A stretch of DNA of 64,000 bases from Nectonema munidae (GCA_030549495.1 JAUIRK010000775.1:124001-188000), one strand, 5' to 3'. Shown: positions 1 through 11,880, numbered from the stretch's first letter. Program-made: numbers and translations. The notes: generated by a model not told the origin, from the letters alone.

Positions 1-740
1 TCTTTAGGAATGTACCTGTTGTGTTCTATGAAATCTTTATCATAGAAAATTTTCGTACACTTTTTCAAGCCACCACATGTTTTAATTTCAAGCGGCCTCT
101 TCTGCATAAAACAAAACTGGGCATGGAGAAAATTTAATTGGAGGGAGCTAAAGATATTACTTTTCAATTAGTAGTGGAAAAAAAGAAGTGGAATGCAAGA
201 ATAGATCATTTTCATTTATCAAAAGACCAGATATGCGAAACTAATTATGCATTTTACAACACATCATCTTTGCCAATTTCAACGAAGCTTTGTATGAATT
301 TTGATTTTTCCTATTTTTTTTAAAAAGCCTTCAATCCAGCACTTTGTTGATAGCATGCAAACTAAATATTGACTTTTGTATGTTGCGTTTACATGAAAAA
401 AATTTCAAGGATATCTTTGCATCATATTTTTATAAAAAAAATCACCACTCAACGTTCAAATGATATCTCTCTTTCTACATAACAAATTTTAGGAGCTCTT
501 TGCTTACAATTTTACGACTCAAAAATGTGTATTTAATAAAGTCAATTGAACAGCAAGCTAATAAAGCTGTAAAAACAAAGGAAATATTTTCAAAATTTTG
601 CCAAAACTGAACCCCTCTTACCTACCATACAGGATTAGGGACTCAAAACCAAAAATGGAATCTAATTTCTTAATCATATTGTGAAAAATTTTTTACTCTC
701 CCCTCCCAATAATGAAAAGGTTTTCATCGCAGTTGACAGA
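1..740. other. AT-rich stretch, nothing recognised
   Basis: I read both strands and found no exon, repeat unit or transposon end that I could support. The short open frames here are low-complexity and have no family resemblance. It could be decayed sequence of the hAT fragment that begins just downstream, but I could not follow any conserved protein motif into it. Confidence 0.4.
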
Positions 741-749
741 ATTCGTAGT

Positions 750-1215
750 TTCATTAAACTGAGTTGCAAAAAAGTTGAAAATGGAATTGCGAATCATTGA
801 AACCACTTGTGACAGTATCTCCTTAAACATCTCTACTATTAGCCTTGTTACGGTATCGTTTAACAGGAAATATATACTTCAGCTTTTCAAGTACAGAACT
901 TCTTAGCACATCCAATATGATATCTTTGCAGGTCCACGGTTCTCCTATTTCATGGGACTTTTTGACAATAGTTATTTCTTGATACTTCATAGGAGGCTTT
1001 CTAAGCGCACTTAAAAATTTTCAAAAGCATTGATATGTTATTAAACCGAGATTTATGAATCGTTGAGCTTGCCGTTAAAAATAATAATCAATCATTTTGT
1101 TTACTGAACTCGTGTGCTTCATTTCCAAGTGTCTTTTTAACTTGCCGGGCTTAAAGAAAGTGGTTACCAACATTTTAGAACACAAAACACAATGCGGTTC
1201 CTCTTCCCCGCCAGA
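750..1215 (-). pseudogene. hAT (ZBED/FAM200-type) transposase N-terminal fragment with BED zinc finger
   Basis: Read on the minus strand, about 1215 to 1110 gives a BED-type zinc finger: PHCVLCSKMLVTTFF followed by KPGKLKRHLEMKHTS, with the expected C-x2-C and H-x4-H. This is the N-terminus of ZBED5/FAM200-like hAT transposases. After a break, about 1000 to 830 reads KKSHEIGEPWTCKDIILDVL, which matches the region that follows the finger in this family. The rest of the transposase (catalytic and dimerisation parts) is absent and stops interrupt the frame, so this is a dead fragment. Its terminal repeats are not visible. It is separate from the MITE at 1567. Confidence 0.6.
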
Positions 1216-1566
1216 TCGTGATGCGGTTAATAACCAAAGTTAATAACTTAAATTTTACTTTAATATATTAATTTAATTAATTAATTTTTTTGGTTAATAA
1301 CCAAAGTTCAAGTATGAGCCTTCATATTTAATTTTTTAAGCCATTAAGAAAAATGAGCATTTATATCCCTAAAAATTAGACGTGAAAAGCAATAAAAGAA
1401 TGAATATTGTCTACCTCTATTCAAAGACTAAATTATTTGTTCTTTTAAATGCAACTTATTGCCAAAAATTGCAAATGACCCAATATGGATGCAATATCTT
1501 GCGCAAAACGATCCACTGAGTGACCCCATCTTGGTCTCCATGAAATTGATTTAGGGTCATCTAGAG

Positions 1567-2183
1567 CAATGGTTCTCAAACTTTTTTCTTCCATGTCCCC
1601 CTTTTTATCTAAATATTATTGTATGGCCCCATAAAGTTTTTTATTAGAGGTCAAAAACGAAAATTCGGAACTTTTTCCTGAAGTTATTCATTCAAACAAC
1701 ATAACATAAGAGCAAAAAAACTGTAAAATTCATTCAAAAATGATAGTGCTTCTAAATCATAACTTTTTTTTCCTAATAAATTAGAATTAAAGTTGCCTTC
1801 CAATTGAGTCTTTTTTACTTCATTTTAACGGTCTAAACGTAGTAGATGTGGAAACAAAACTATAAAATTTTATGAAAATAGTATTTTTATATAAAGTTTC
1901 AAGATATAGTCACTAAAATAGTTTTTGTATCATATATAGATATATATATAAAATATAGAAAAATCAACAAAGCTTTGGGGCATCTTTATAAATAAAAATG
2001 AGTCTTTTTGTCAACTTACCTTTTTAATTTAAGCGTCCATTTATATTAATCCGAACTTATAACTTGTTTTGTGACTTCTTTACGATCTGATGTATTGTAT
2101 AGAAATAATATTTTTTTCTGTGGCCCCTTTAAAATTTCTTGTCGCCCCTCAGGGGGCCATATGGCCCACGTTGGGAAACCCTG
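1567..2183. mobile_element. hAT-type MITE (617 bp) with perfect 8-bp target-site duplication
   Basis: The left end begins CAATGGTTCTCAAACTTTTT. The right end, read inverted, begins CAGGGTTTCCCAACGTGGGC, so the ends are imperfect terminal inverted repeats of the common hAT type CAGTGGTTCYCAA. The 8 bases before the element (1559-1566) and after it (2184-2191) are both ATCTAGAG, a perfect duplication that fits the hAT preference n-T-n4-A-n. There is no transposase coding inside, so it is non-autonomous. The perfect duplication argues for a fairly recent insertion. Confidence 0.88.
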
Positions 2184-2191
2184 ATCTAGAG

Positions 2192-4310
2192 GACTCCAAC
2201 TCTATTTTGAGAACCCCTGAGTTAGAATCTATCATTCTAATCACAATTACAAACAAGGTAATTTTACTTTAATACGCCCAATTATCTGCGGTTATCGAGT
2301 GATTGGCAGCTGACAGTGGAAGTATAAAGTCGTCAAAAATTTTTTTCTAAATTATAAAAAAATGCGTCCCCTCTATTTTTGAAGATCTGAGCCTCTGCTA
2401 TAAGCAGCGACAAACTAACTGCTGGCCAATTAATCAGGATCAGAAATCGTCGGAATTGTATTGATGAAATTTACTTCCTTTTTTGAATCCGATTGAGGAC
2501 TCGGAACAGTTTAATAAACATGGATAATAGGCATTTGAAAGCACAATATTTTCAAAAAATTTCCACCATCTTAGATATTAGATGTAAATTTTTACTTCAA
2601 ATTTATGTCTTTAAAAATACTGTTTTTTTCGCCTAAGGATTAAGTTTCAAAAAGGAGTCATTTTGAGCGCATCACTTTTTGAAAAATTTTTATTACCAAA
2701 GAAAATCACTGAGAACAAAAAGTGATTTCAATACCTATACTTTAAATGGCAAATAACTATACATGTAATCATGCATAATATTACCATTTTTGGCAATTAA
2801 AATACCATAATATCATCGTAAATTTACCAAAAAAGTTTTAAATTCACTTTCAGTGAGTTCTTTATATCATTAACCCATTATCAAAATATTGGTATTGGTG
2901 ACATAACAGAAAAATATTGAAAATATTTATTCAAAAAAATGAGTAAACGCTATCAATTTGCATATACTGATAGTAATATTACTATAAAAAATAGTAAAAC
3001 TTAATTTTACCACTTTTGGTTGTCTTCTAAAATTATGAAATTACAACTTTTTATTTTGAGTGATTGTTTGCCATGTTTTTTACACATTCACCTTTAGAAA
3101 AGGATACCTTTAGATATTTTGGCTTTTTGTAAAATTGAATTAACTTATATCAAAAGCATTCAAAGTTTGTCAAAAGATGGAAAACCTTATTTTTTTTTCA
3201 CTGATTCTCTAATAAAAGCTTACACAAATCTCACAAACTTGCAAAATTGCAGAGCACTTCTTATTATATCCGGCTTATCTCAAAAAATTGCGAAAAAGTG
3301 AGAATTACAAAACAAAAATAATGGTATGATTGTATATTTAGGGTTTACATTTTTCCATAAATTCCCTCAATTTCATTGAGCATAAGAAGAGAAAAGTATA
3401 ACGTGGGTGATGTCGTCGTAACTTTCTTGTTGGTGCGATAAGCAAATCAAAAGGGAGAATAATGAAAATGGTGGCTAATTTTATTTTGGTCTAGTTCTTT
3501 GATTTTTAATCCCAAAAATATTTTTACTCCTAAAAGCAATTCTTTCCAAATCTAGAGTTAACGTTTTTCAATTTTTCTATAACTTTTTTCTCTTTCTCCA
3601 AATGGGTGATATTATTCAGTCTATTTTGTTAAATTTGCACGTCAATGAATCTAATTTGCTCTGTAAAAACTCCTTGGGCTTCTACGGAAATCCCATGTGG
3701 AGTGGATATTGCACAAAGTGCTACATAGAAACTTATGATGGAATTGAAGAACAGACTCTACTAGTTTCGTAATCTTTTTCTTTAACCTCAGTTTTTTATT
3801 TGTGTGTGTGTGTGTAGAACAGATGATCAGTACATTCGATTACGATAACTGTGTTAGTCAATAAATTTATGGAATCTATTTCTCTTATCAGTGAGTTAAT
3901 AATAATGATAATAATTGGAATAAGAACTAATAATATTGCTATTAATATAGAAAACATTAAGGTCTAATGGATTAACTATTTATTCAATAATTAAAAAAAA
4001 TTCAATGGTACATTGGAATATTAACAATACGTGACAGTACATCATATTTACAAGAAAATTTATGCATAGAAATAGTATTGTTAAAAGTACAAATAATATT
4101 TTTATGAAGGTAAATCAGTGATGAAATTACTTCTTTCCATCTAATATTTATAAAAGTATATTCACACTCGAATGAATAAAGCGAGCAGACGTTTTGCATT
4201 CACATATCACAGAAAAACTTTAACATGGCGTAAGCAATTTATTGATTTTAAGGTACTTATTTTTATATAAAATTACTTAATGTTCTTTGCTTTTTCTGAG
4301 TTGTATTGGG
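2192..4310. other. AT-rich stretch without recognised genes; short (GT)n
   Basis: I see no exon or transposon coding here. A (GT)n run of about 15 bases lies at 3801-3815. Around 2660-2730 short complementary segments (ATCACTTTTTG and CAAAAAGTGAT) could pair, but no target duplication frames them. Confidence 0.4.
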
Positions 4311-4397
4311 TTAAACCTTTGATGACAACAATTTTAAGACCAGTTTTTCTGCCTTCTTTTTCAATGGGATTAATAATGGTCCTTCTCAAAGCGTTAA
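4311..4397. mobile_element. TTAA-flanked piggyBac-type MITE, short copy
   Basis: This is an 87-bp unit bounded by TTAA at 4311-4314 and 4394-4397. The termini are inverted repeats of the form CCTTTGA-GA (left ACCTTTGATGA; right, inverted, CGCTTTGAGAAGG). The interior includes a TTCTTTTTCAATGGG stretch shared with the copies at 34643 and 35827. TTAA duplications are the hallmark of piggyBac-superfamily insertion. It has no coding capacity. Confidence 0.7.
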
Positions 4398-5370
4398 CCG
4401 CTCAATTTGTGTATCGGTCCTACCGCCAATATATTCCTCCGGTCTATGATATCAAATAATACTCTAACTTGATCTTTGTATCTGAGAGATTATATATATT
4501 TTAAGTCTATTAGTTTTTTTAGATCAATTCTAAAAATACTATTATATATTATCAAATTGAAAATTACGAAGATGAGAGTTTATTGATGCCAAGATTTTCC
4601 ACTTTTTCATAATCCTTTACATGATTTGCCTCAACTTTTCTCTTTCCTTTTCATTTATGACTTATTTTTATCCTTGAAAAAGGCATATGTATGGAAAATG
4701 TTTGGATTTTATCAGTAAGGCTTTAAAGTTTCCCCTCAATTTTTAACTGTAAGTTGATATTTGCCAAAACACGGAAACATTGGCAAAACAATGTCATCTC
4801 AGTAACGATAATAATATATTTAGTACAAAGAAGGGAAATCAAAAGTAATTATAAAAAAATCAAAAATGTACTTTTGTAGGAAGCGTTACTTATTTACCCA
4901 CTTGATTTGTCATTTTTAATTAGTTTTATTGGAAGATTTTAAAACAAAATTTGCTTTAATTAATAATGCGAACTATTTTCTATCTATTGCTACAAAACTA
5001 TACTATAGTGTTAGTTTACTTTCCTAAAGCCGTGCTCATTTCTTAATTGAAAAAAACGTAAGTAAAAAACGTAGAGAAAAACCTATTTTTGGAATTGAAG
5101 GAATGAGTTCAAAACGTTTCATATCCAGTTTGGACGCTTCGTAAGAAAAATCGTTGTAAAAAATTTTATACTAAACCTTCAATTTTGGTTCTGAAAGTCT
5201 TGGGTACAAATCTTCGGCCTCATATGCCCTCTTCTTGAATTAACCTTTTTTTTGTATATAGCAGGGTTGCACAGGGTTGAAAGGAGAAATGGGCTAAACT
5301 TTTTAAATTATTTCAACTAAAAAATTTCAATCAATGTATTCCTTTTTTTTATAAAAAATTTTTTATATAT
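4398..5370. other. AT-rich stretch, nothing recognised
   Basis: No exon, repeat family member or transposon terminus could be supported on either strand. Confidence 0.4.
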
Positions 5371-5374
5371 ATAT

Positions 5375-5735
5375 CTCCAACCCGTATATTACAATGATTC
5401 TTCTCCAACCTGTATTCTACGATGATTCATCTCCAAACTATATACTACAATGATTCATCTCCAACCTGTATACTACGATGATTCATTACCAACCTGTATA
5501 CTACGATGATTCATCTTCAACCTGTATACTACGATGGTTTCTATTCCATGTACAAATAACTAGGGAGACAATGTTCAACTTTCTGTTCACATTCTGCTAG
5601 ATGTAAGATTTGATATACCTCATTCGGGGAGACGATGCTACATAAGTTATTACCTATAAACATTATACCTGTATACTACGATGGTTCATCTCCAACCTGT
5701 ATACCGCGATAATTCATCTCCAACCTATATAATAT
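5375..5735. repeat. 28-bp minisatellite (CTCCAACCTGTATACTACGA unit)
   Basis: Units start at 5375, 5403, 5431, 5459, 5487 and 5515, an exact 28-base spacing. Each reads close to CTCCAACCTGTATACTACGA plus TGATTCAT. Two further degenerate units sit at about 5668-5735, after an intervening stretch (about 5575-5665) that resembles a diverged piece of the neighbouring 162-bp repeat. The repeats have no spacers and are not palindromic, so this is not a CRISPR-like array. Confidence 0.9.
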
Positions 5736-6260
5736 ATTTTATCAAATAATCAAAATAAAATTCTGTAATCAAAGAATCGAAAAATATTCTTTAAAAAATC
5801 AAAAAATATCAAACTTTCTGTTCATATTTTGCTACCTCATACGATGTTACAAAAGTTATTACCTATACTTTGCAATTTGCACGATTTTAAATATTATATT
5901 TGTCAAATAATCAAAAATAAAATTCTGTAATCAAAGAATCGAAAAATATTCTTTAAAAAATCAAAAAATATCAAATTTTCTGTTCATATTTTGCTACCTC
6001 ATACGATGTTACAAAAGTTATTACCTATACTTTGCAATTTGCACGATTTTAAATATTATATTTGTCAAATAATCAAAATAAAATTCTGTAATCAAAGAAT
6101 CGAAAAATATTCTTTAAAAAATCAAAAAATATCAAACTTTCTGTTCATATTTTGCTACGTCATACGATGTTACAAAAGTTATTACCTATACTTTGCAATT
6201 TGCACGATTTTAAATATTATATTTGTCGAATAATCAAAGAATCGAAAAATGTTCAAATCA
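5735..6260. repeat. 162-bp tandem repeat array, about 3.2 copies
   Basis: The landmark TCAAATAATCAAAATAAAAT recurs at 5741, 5902 and 6064, with a truncated fourth copy at 6225, so the period is 161-162 bases. The copies are nearly identical, which implies recent expansion or homogenisation. Apparent open frames of 60-80 codons here are the same frame repeated in each unit and are not genes. Confidence 0.92.
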
Positions 6261-6332
6261 AAAAATATTTATTCTTTTTAAATATATCGTTGGCTCCCCT
6301 TACTGCTCACTTATGGTTTATACTCTGTAAGC

Positions 6333-6425
6333 GGATTGTCATCTAATTGTGTTGCCTCGATAGGCAAGGTATTGTGGAGCTTAGCTTTCACAAAACTCTC
6401 CTCGTTATCCTCATATATACTATAG
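6333..6425. repeat. Dispersed repeat shared with 58100-58190
   Basis: The segment GTCATCTAATTGTGTTGCCT at about 6338 and its next ~60 bases match 58110-58185 with few differences. On the minus strand both can be read as PIEATQLDD, and the 58-kb copy has a longer open frame. The family is unknown to me. Confidence 0.6.
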
Positions 6426-6568
6426 TAGGGCTTCCAACTCTACAATTACTGAGAAAATGTGATTTTTGTGGCTCTCTAGGTCTGATTTTGATTCTCTTTC
6501 TGATTTTGATTTTTTTTAAAAGACTATGATTCTGATTACTATTCTCAGTTGTTGCAGTTCCTTTACAG

Positions 6569-8548
6569 CAGTGGTTCCCAAACTTTTCTGCTTGACGCCC
6601 CGTTTTGACTTCCATAAAATCCTCATGCCCCCTCATATCCAACGAGCATATATTTGATATGCATAATATAATAAACTTTATATATTCATAATAGTTTCAT
6701 TATATAATTTTTATATCTTTAGGAAGTTTTGGAAAGGAAGATATATCCCTGCCTGTTGCACATGGATGAAAACAAATAAATTCATTTGTAAAGCATAAGA
6801 CATTTATTATGCAGCAATATAATTAGTACGTGTTCATGCACATACATGGCCAAATTGCCACATATATATATTTATATAAATAAAAAATATTAAAGAGAAC
6901 TTGCAACACTATCACTGAAAAAAAAATGAAGGTTTCTTTTAGCTAAACTAAATTATGAGTGAGATGGATGATGTTGTTCCTTTTTCACTAGATCAGAAAT
7001 TCTAGGCCTCAAAGAGGACAGCGCACAACGCAAGTCACTTCCTACGAGCAGTCGATTCCGCTGTTTTGTTTTCAGTACAACACGAGTCGAGAAACCCACT
7101 TCACAGAGATAACTTGATGAAAAGGGAATCAATAAACGAAGTGCTTCTTCTCCCAGTTTAGGGTAAATAGGAAGATATTTCACCCAAAATTCTTTCAGCT
7201 TCATGGTCGTCTTGAAATTATCTGGCGCAGTTGAGTCACACTTCAAGGCTAGGGCTTCCTCTTGCAGATGATCGCCCAGCAAGTCTACATTAATATTGAA
7301 TGGGTTTCGTATCAGCTTCCAAATAATTTTGTTCATAGAAATATCTTGAAAATAGTGCACAAATTCTTCAGCAAGGGAGTCTAAATGAGATAAAATTTCT
7401 TTCTTCATGTCTGCACCATACTGTTCAAGGTCATTCTTTTCAGACATAAGTTCATTGAGATGAGAAAAAGAGAAATTACCTGCTTGTACTTTACGTTTCC
7501 AAAGTTGGATTTTTCCCGTGAAAGCATTGATTGCTTCATAATGTGCAATAATAGTTGGATTCCTCACTTGAAGCTTCAAATTTAGTTTGTTGATTGCCTC
7601 AAAAAAATCAACAAGATATGTTAGTTTATGCTGGAACTTTTCTTCTGAGAATGCATCATGTAAATTTTCTTTCTTCTGGCTTTGTAGAAAAACTTTCATT
7701 TCATCCTTCAGCTCATATAAGCGACTCAGCATATTTCCCTTGGACAACCAACGGACCTCTGTGTGGAAAAGAAGAGATTTGTGATCAGTCCCTAAATCTG
7801 TACAAAGAGCTGCAAAAAGCCTAGAATTTAAAGAGCTCTTTTTCACAAAATGTATTACTTTAACAGCCAAGTTTAGTGACAAGCGTAGTTCGTCTGGTAG
7901 AGTCTTGGCAGTTAAGCTTGTCTGTGAATAACACAGTGAGTAGCAGTTATTGCTTGATTCTTTTCTTTGACTAACTTCACGAATCCAGAACGTGATCCAA
8001 GCATTGCTGGGGCACCGTCAGTGCAGACACCGACTAACTTTTCCCATGAGAGATTATGTTCTTGAAAAAAATTTGAAACTTTTGCAAACACATCTGAAGC
8101 CTTTGATGTTGTGTCTAGTTCTGCTGAGAAAAGTATTTCTTCTTTCAAAGTTCCTTCATCCATAAATCGTGAGTAAACAATTAACTGACAACAATGGGCA
8201 ACATCAGTTGTTTCATCACACTGTATTGCAAAAAAGCGAGATGATTTTATTTTCTCCAAAACTAGTTCTATGTCCTCTGAGAACTCATCAATCCGACGCT
8301 TCACGGTGTTGTCAGAAAGAGATATTTTTGATAACTTCTTCTGACTTTCATCTCCAAGCACAATACCTGCAGCGCTCAATAAGCATGAGATTTTACAAGA
8401 GTCTCTCCAACAGAATGAACTTTTTTTCCTTTTGAAATAAGCAATGAGAGTTCGTAAGATGCTTCAACCACTTTGAATGTCTCCTGATGAAAAACCTTAT
8501 GCCCCCCTTATAGCCATCTCACGCCCCCTCCCAATTTGGGAATCATGG
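6569..8548 (-). mobile_element. ZBED/FAM200-type hAT transposon, nearly whole but N-terminally deleted
   Basis: The left end is CAGTGGTTCCCAAACTTTTC. The right end, inverted, is CCATGATTCCCAAATTGGG. The flanking 8-mers are identical: CTTTACAG at 6561-6568 and at 8549-8556. The transposase is on the minus strand (see the separate entry). The subterminal sequence is rich in GCCCC/ACGCCCC, as in other hATs of this group. At about 2 kb it is shorter than an intact ZBED-type hAT because the BED-finger region is missing. Confidence 0.93.
6953..8475 (-). pseudogene. hAT transposase (ZBED5/FAM200-like), decayed
   Basis: Read right to left, 8475-8405 gives KVVEASYELSLLISKGKK, then 8379-7912 gives the first catalytic part (SDNTVKRRIDEFSEDIELVL, then FFAIQCDETTDVA, then GVCTDGAPAMLGSRSGFV) ending at THCVIHRQA. 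The frame changes there: one T appears to be missing just after HRQA (about 7911), and translation continues in another frame as AKTLPDELRLSLNLAVKVIH through 7882-6953. The C-terminus carries the hAT dimerisation block (IPFSSSYLCEVGFSTRVVLK, then NRLLVGSDLRCALSSLRPRI). A second frame change lies at about 8390-8380, just before SAAGIVLG. The N-terminal BED zinc finger is absent. Such a copy could no longer make a full transposase. Confidence 0.9.
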
Positions 8549-8805
8549 CTTTACAGCCTTTCCAATTTTGCCTTTCCTTATTGGTTGTATTCCTACTGCG
8601 TACACATATCCCTCGTGACATATTTGATCACCTCCTTTTTGCGATTTTATCACTTTTATGTTGATGGGATGTTTATTCCAAGAACACTTAAAAGAAAATC
8701 CAAACCTCTTGATAAGTGTCATCAAACTGAAACAAATATTGTAAATAACTTTAGAACAATAGATATATTCCTATTCAATATAAGAATTGTTGTGGGAAGA
8801 AGAGA

Positions 8806-8930
8806 AATTTCATCGAAAAGGCACAATTGCGCCGCTTGTAAGAAACTATAAAGAAAGTAGGCTTTATAAGGGATCGAACCCAACACCTTGAGCTATCGAA
8901 ACCCAGTATCTAACCAACCTTATTCACGTA
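8806..8930 (-). repeat. tRNA-derived SINE copy (minus strand)
   Basis: On the minus strand it carries a pol III A-box-like GGTTGGTTAGATACTGGGTT and a B-box GGGTTCGATCCC, then the shared body ending GGCGCAATTGTGCCTTTTCG. It matches the copies at 28934, 30377, 33690 and 50771. It abuts the MITE that begins at 8931. Confidence 0.75.
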
Positions 8931-9492
8931 CAGTGGCGGATCCAGAAATTTCTTATAAAAGGGGCCGAAATACATTGTCCCATTGCAACCATTGTCCAAT
9001 TCGCCATTTGAAAGACTATTGGTGAATCACTGTGTGATATTATTGATAGCTCAAATTGGGTGTTTAGACAGAATAATGTTTCGACTTTTCATATCGTTGA
9101 TATAAGCAAAACTTTATAGATAGTAAAAATAGTAATCTTTATTACTTTTAATCATTAATTATTTTTGAGTAGACTCTGTAATCAATATAGTTTGAAGCAG
9201 TGGCCCATCCAAGGGAGAGGCCTCATGGGCCTACCCCCCCCCCCCCCCCCCCCTCACCTATGAAAAATAGCTTCGAAAATTACCCTTACTAATGTATACA
9301 CTTACATGTATAAAAAATAAATTTTTGCAATTTATTCATGGCAAAATAATGTTAAAAATATGAAAACATAAGTAATTAGTGATTCTAAAACACATAATAC
9401 AGCTGTCGTATTCTTTGAAGACTTTTAGCAAAATTGCAAAAAAATTAAATAGATTTCGGCCCCCCTATGAGAAATTTCTGGATCCGCCACTG
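8931..9492. mobile_element. MITE with long terminal inverted repeats (CAGTGGCGGATCCAG family)
   Basis: The left end CAGTGGCGGATCCAGAAATT is matched inverted at the right end (AATTTCTGGATCCGCCACTG), and the match continues through GGCCGAAAT for about 40 bases. There is no coding capacity. A second terminus-like sequence, CAGTGGCCCATCCAAGGGAG at 9200 followed by an ~18-base C run, suggests another element nested inside. No clear 8-bp duplication flanks it. The CAGTGGCGG termini suggest the hAT superfamily. Confidence 0.85.
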
Positions 9493-9704
9493 TTCTGAAG
9501 CATCAATTTCTTTATTTTTAACAATGTTCTTTTTTTCTTTATCAACCAAATGAAAAAGAAGGTGAAGAAAAGGATACATTTTAATGATTAAATTAAACTT
9601 TGATCAAGAGAATAAAGTTTGACAGATACTGTTTTCTGAACATTATTTTACCTGCTGTTTTGAAAGAAAACTGGTAATAATAAATGTAACTTTCTTCGTG
9701 ACTT

Positions 9705-9791
9705 TTATAGAATGTGAATTTTATTGTAAGGGGGCTCAATGATAAATATTTTAGTGTGGGGTCGGTGGGATAAAAAGGTTGCGAATCACTG
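9705..9791. mobile_element. hAT-type right terminus only
   Basis: The sequence ending at 9791, read inverted, begins CAGTGATTCGCAACCTTTTT and then has a GCCCCC-rich subterminal stretch, typical of a ZBED-type hAT end. I did not find a partner left end; it may have been lost or displaced by the neighbouring MITE. Confidence 0.55.
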
Positions 9792-11058
9792 GTACAGTAG
9801 ATTCAAAATTGAATGATGTAAGACATTGGTGATGAAGTATCGTGCCATGAAAAGTCATAAAATGACGAGAGATGACATTTTGTTTCAAAAAGTGTCGAGT
9901 GATGAAAAGTCGTAGCTCCATTATTATCACTCGTGGTGTTATTTCTCTTATAAGGTGGGCATCACTGAACCATCCATCCAGAGCTTGGCAGTCTTTATGC
10001 TTTTTCAATTCATTTTCTCAACAAAAGTCACATCATTACTTCCATTCCCATAATATAAAATGGCAGCGTGCATAGAAAATTGCCCTTTGCGTAATTGCCA
10101 GGAGGAAAATTTCGATTAAGAAAATTACCTGTTAGGAATATTGCTATTGAAAGAGCTATGCCACCTCCTCCCCTTCCTTTAGAATCCTCCTCTGGCGTCT
10201 TTTCATCGTCACTTGCAAATATTATTTTTTTATCAACCATAAGACTAATTTATGGGAGATATAAAATTTTAAACTTATATGAAAAAAAAGTTTTTAAGCA
10301 TCAATTTCGGCCTTTTTGTGCAAAAATATGGGTTCCATAAATGAATTTGTCAGAAATTTTTGAAAACAAATAAATTAACATAATATATTCCTGAATTAAA
10401 TGTTCGATCAATTTCCGATATGAAACAAAATTGAGTTTTATTCTTATAGATGCAAATAATTTACAAAATATCTACAATATATTTTCTGCCCAGTATTACT
10501 TATTATTATTATGGACTATTGCTTATTATTGCACAAGATTGCCTGTTTTTTTAGCAATGCCCTAAATTGAAGATAGGGATAATATTTCAAATTTGAACCT
10601 TTCATATTTTTAAAGTTTTTAGATTTTACTATTTTGATGGCATGCTCTTTTAAATAAAGTTTAAATATCGTGTTTTTCTCATTTTTGAATATCATCGATA
10701 TTGTTTATATTGTCTATTTGCTTTTGAATTTTGTTCAACCAAAATGAGCAGGAAGCTTGCGTAAACTTATTTTACCTCAGTTAGAGGACTTAATCTTCGA
10801 TTATTTTCTAGTCTCAATTTTTTGCACTTTTTATTAAATTTAGGTATTGCAATAATAGAAATTAAAATGGACAAAGAATAACAAAACTTTTTTAAACTTT
10901 AATTTTCTAGATTTCTTTTTTTTCTTCCTGTTTTGAGGTAAGAGGTTTTAATTGAGTTCAGTTTTATTAAAAGAACTAATAAAATTACCACTTTATATTT
11001 GGATGCTTACTTAAACACCATACCAATTACTTTTGATTGTGTATACTGTATGTGTGTT
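9792..11058. other. AT-rich stretch, nothing recognised
   Basis: Overlapping open frames on both strands at 9750-10340 have no recognisable domain and look like chance frames. No exon-like or terminus-like sequence was found in the rest. Confidence 0.4.
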
Positions 11059-11452
11059 GCAGTGGGGGATCCAGAAATCTTTTGTGGGGGGGGGGGGGGT
11101 ATACTAATATTATCAAAATATTTTACACATTTTATTAGGGAAGAAATTTGAAAATGTATGTAAAATAAATGATTAAAATTATATTACAAAGTCTTTTCTT
11201 CTTTCTTTTTGCTTTGAAAATCGATCAATGACTTCATCAATTTTGATTTCTATTTTAGGGTGGAGGTACATGAGAGCAAGTCCTCTTAGTCTCTCGTCGC
11301 TCATACGATTACGTAAATAGTTCTTTAAAATTCTTAAAGAACTAAAAGCTCTTTCTGCTGAACTATTTTTTTCTTGAATAGATTGCTGGTGGGGGGGGGG
11401 GGGGGTATGCATCCCCCCTATCCCCCCTCTCGGTCCATCCCTGGTGTGTTGC
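11059..11452. mobile_element. Deleted hAT derivative with G-rich termini
   Basis: It begins CAGTGGGGGATCCAGAAATC, followed by a run of about 14 G. A second G run (11392-11406) and the inverted end CAGGGATGGACCGAGAGGGG lie at its right side. Between them is a hAT dimerisation-domain fragment on the minus strand. The two ends are not perfect inverts of each other, so the element may be a fusion of two. Confidence 0.6.
11170..11390 (-). pseudogene. hAT C-terminal dimerisation domain fragment (THAP12/ZMYM1-like)
   Basis: The minus-strand frame reads NSSAERAFSSLRILKNYLRN, then RMSDERLRGLALMYLHPKIE and a basic tail. SxAERxFSxLRxLKxYLRxxMxxxRLxGLALxxxH is the signature of the hAT C-terminal dimerisation domain in THAP12 (p52rIPK)-like and ZMYM1-like transposases. 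Upstream of NSSAER the frame runs into G-tract and terminus sequence (Pro-rich), so only this last domain survives. It belongs to a different hAT clade from the ZBED-type elements nearby. Confidence 0.8.
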
Positions 11453-11542
11453 ACACCCTGGATATAAGCTAGTAATAAATTCACATATTAATATTCTTCA
11501 TACCACTTTGCATATACAACATGCTTTACCTATGGTCTATCT

Positions 11543-11640
11543 CAGCGTTTTTCAACCGGGGTTCCGCTGAGTGTTGCTAAGGGTTCCACGAGATAAACTG
11601 AGATAAGCTGATGTACTTCGTTGTAAAGCGCTGTTACTTG
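11543..11640. mobile_element. hAT left terminus (CAGCGTTTTTCAACCGGGGT)
   Basis: CAGCGTTTTTCAACCGGGGT plus TCCGC is a classic hAT end. The nearest matching coding remnant is the hAT C-terminus at 14128-14656, which would make a 3.1-kb element interrupted by the minisatellite and the Tigger relic. I could not find the right terminus. Confidence 0.6.
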
Positions 11641-11839
11641 ACTCTCTAACTAAAATATTACAAATGATTTACTATTGTTACTTTTTACACTACAAAACTA
11701 TTAAAATAATTGTATAGATACAAATATAGAAATAATTGTATCTATTTCTTCTTAAAAAATGTAATCAAAAACCACAAATACGTAATATGTTAACCCTAAG
11801 TATTAGTAACGACCTATTTTCATTTCCTCAGTGACGGGG

Positions 11840-11880
11840 AGGGGGGATATTTTAGCCCCCCCCCCCCTCGGTTTTTCTTG
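11840..11880. repeat. G/C-tract MITE-like terminus
   Basis: CAGTGACGGGGAGGGGGGAT is followed closely by a run of 13-14 C. It resembles the other CAG-start, G-tract-bearing MITE ends in the window. Only one end is seen. Confidence 0.35.

Noticed and set aside
5375-5545. CRISPR-like array
   Set aside because: Units are strictly head-to-tail at 28 bases with no spacers, no leader and no cas-like genes, in an animal genome.
5991-6346. Two overlapping open frames of 80 and 64 codons
   Set aside because: They are the same frame repeated in successive 162-bp units, so they reflect the tandem array and not a gene.
8477-8851. 124-codon plus-strand open frame
   Set aside because: Its first part is the antisense of the hAT right end and its last part is antisense SINE. 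The middle has no recognisable domain.
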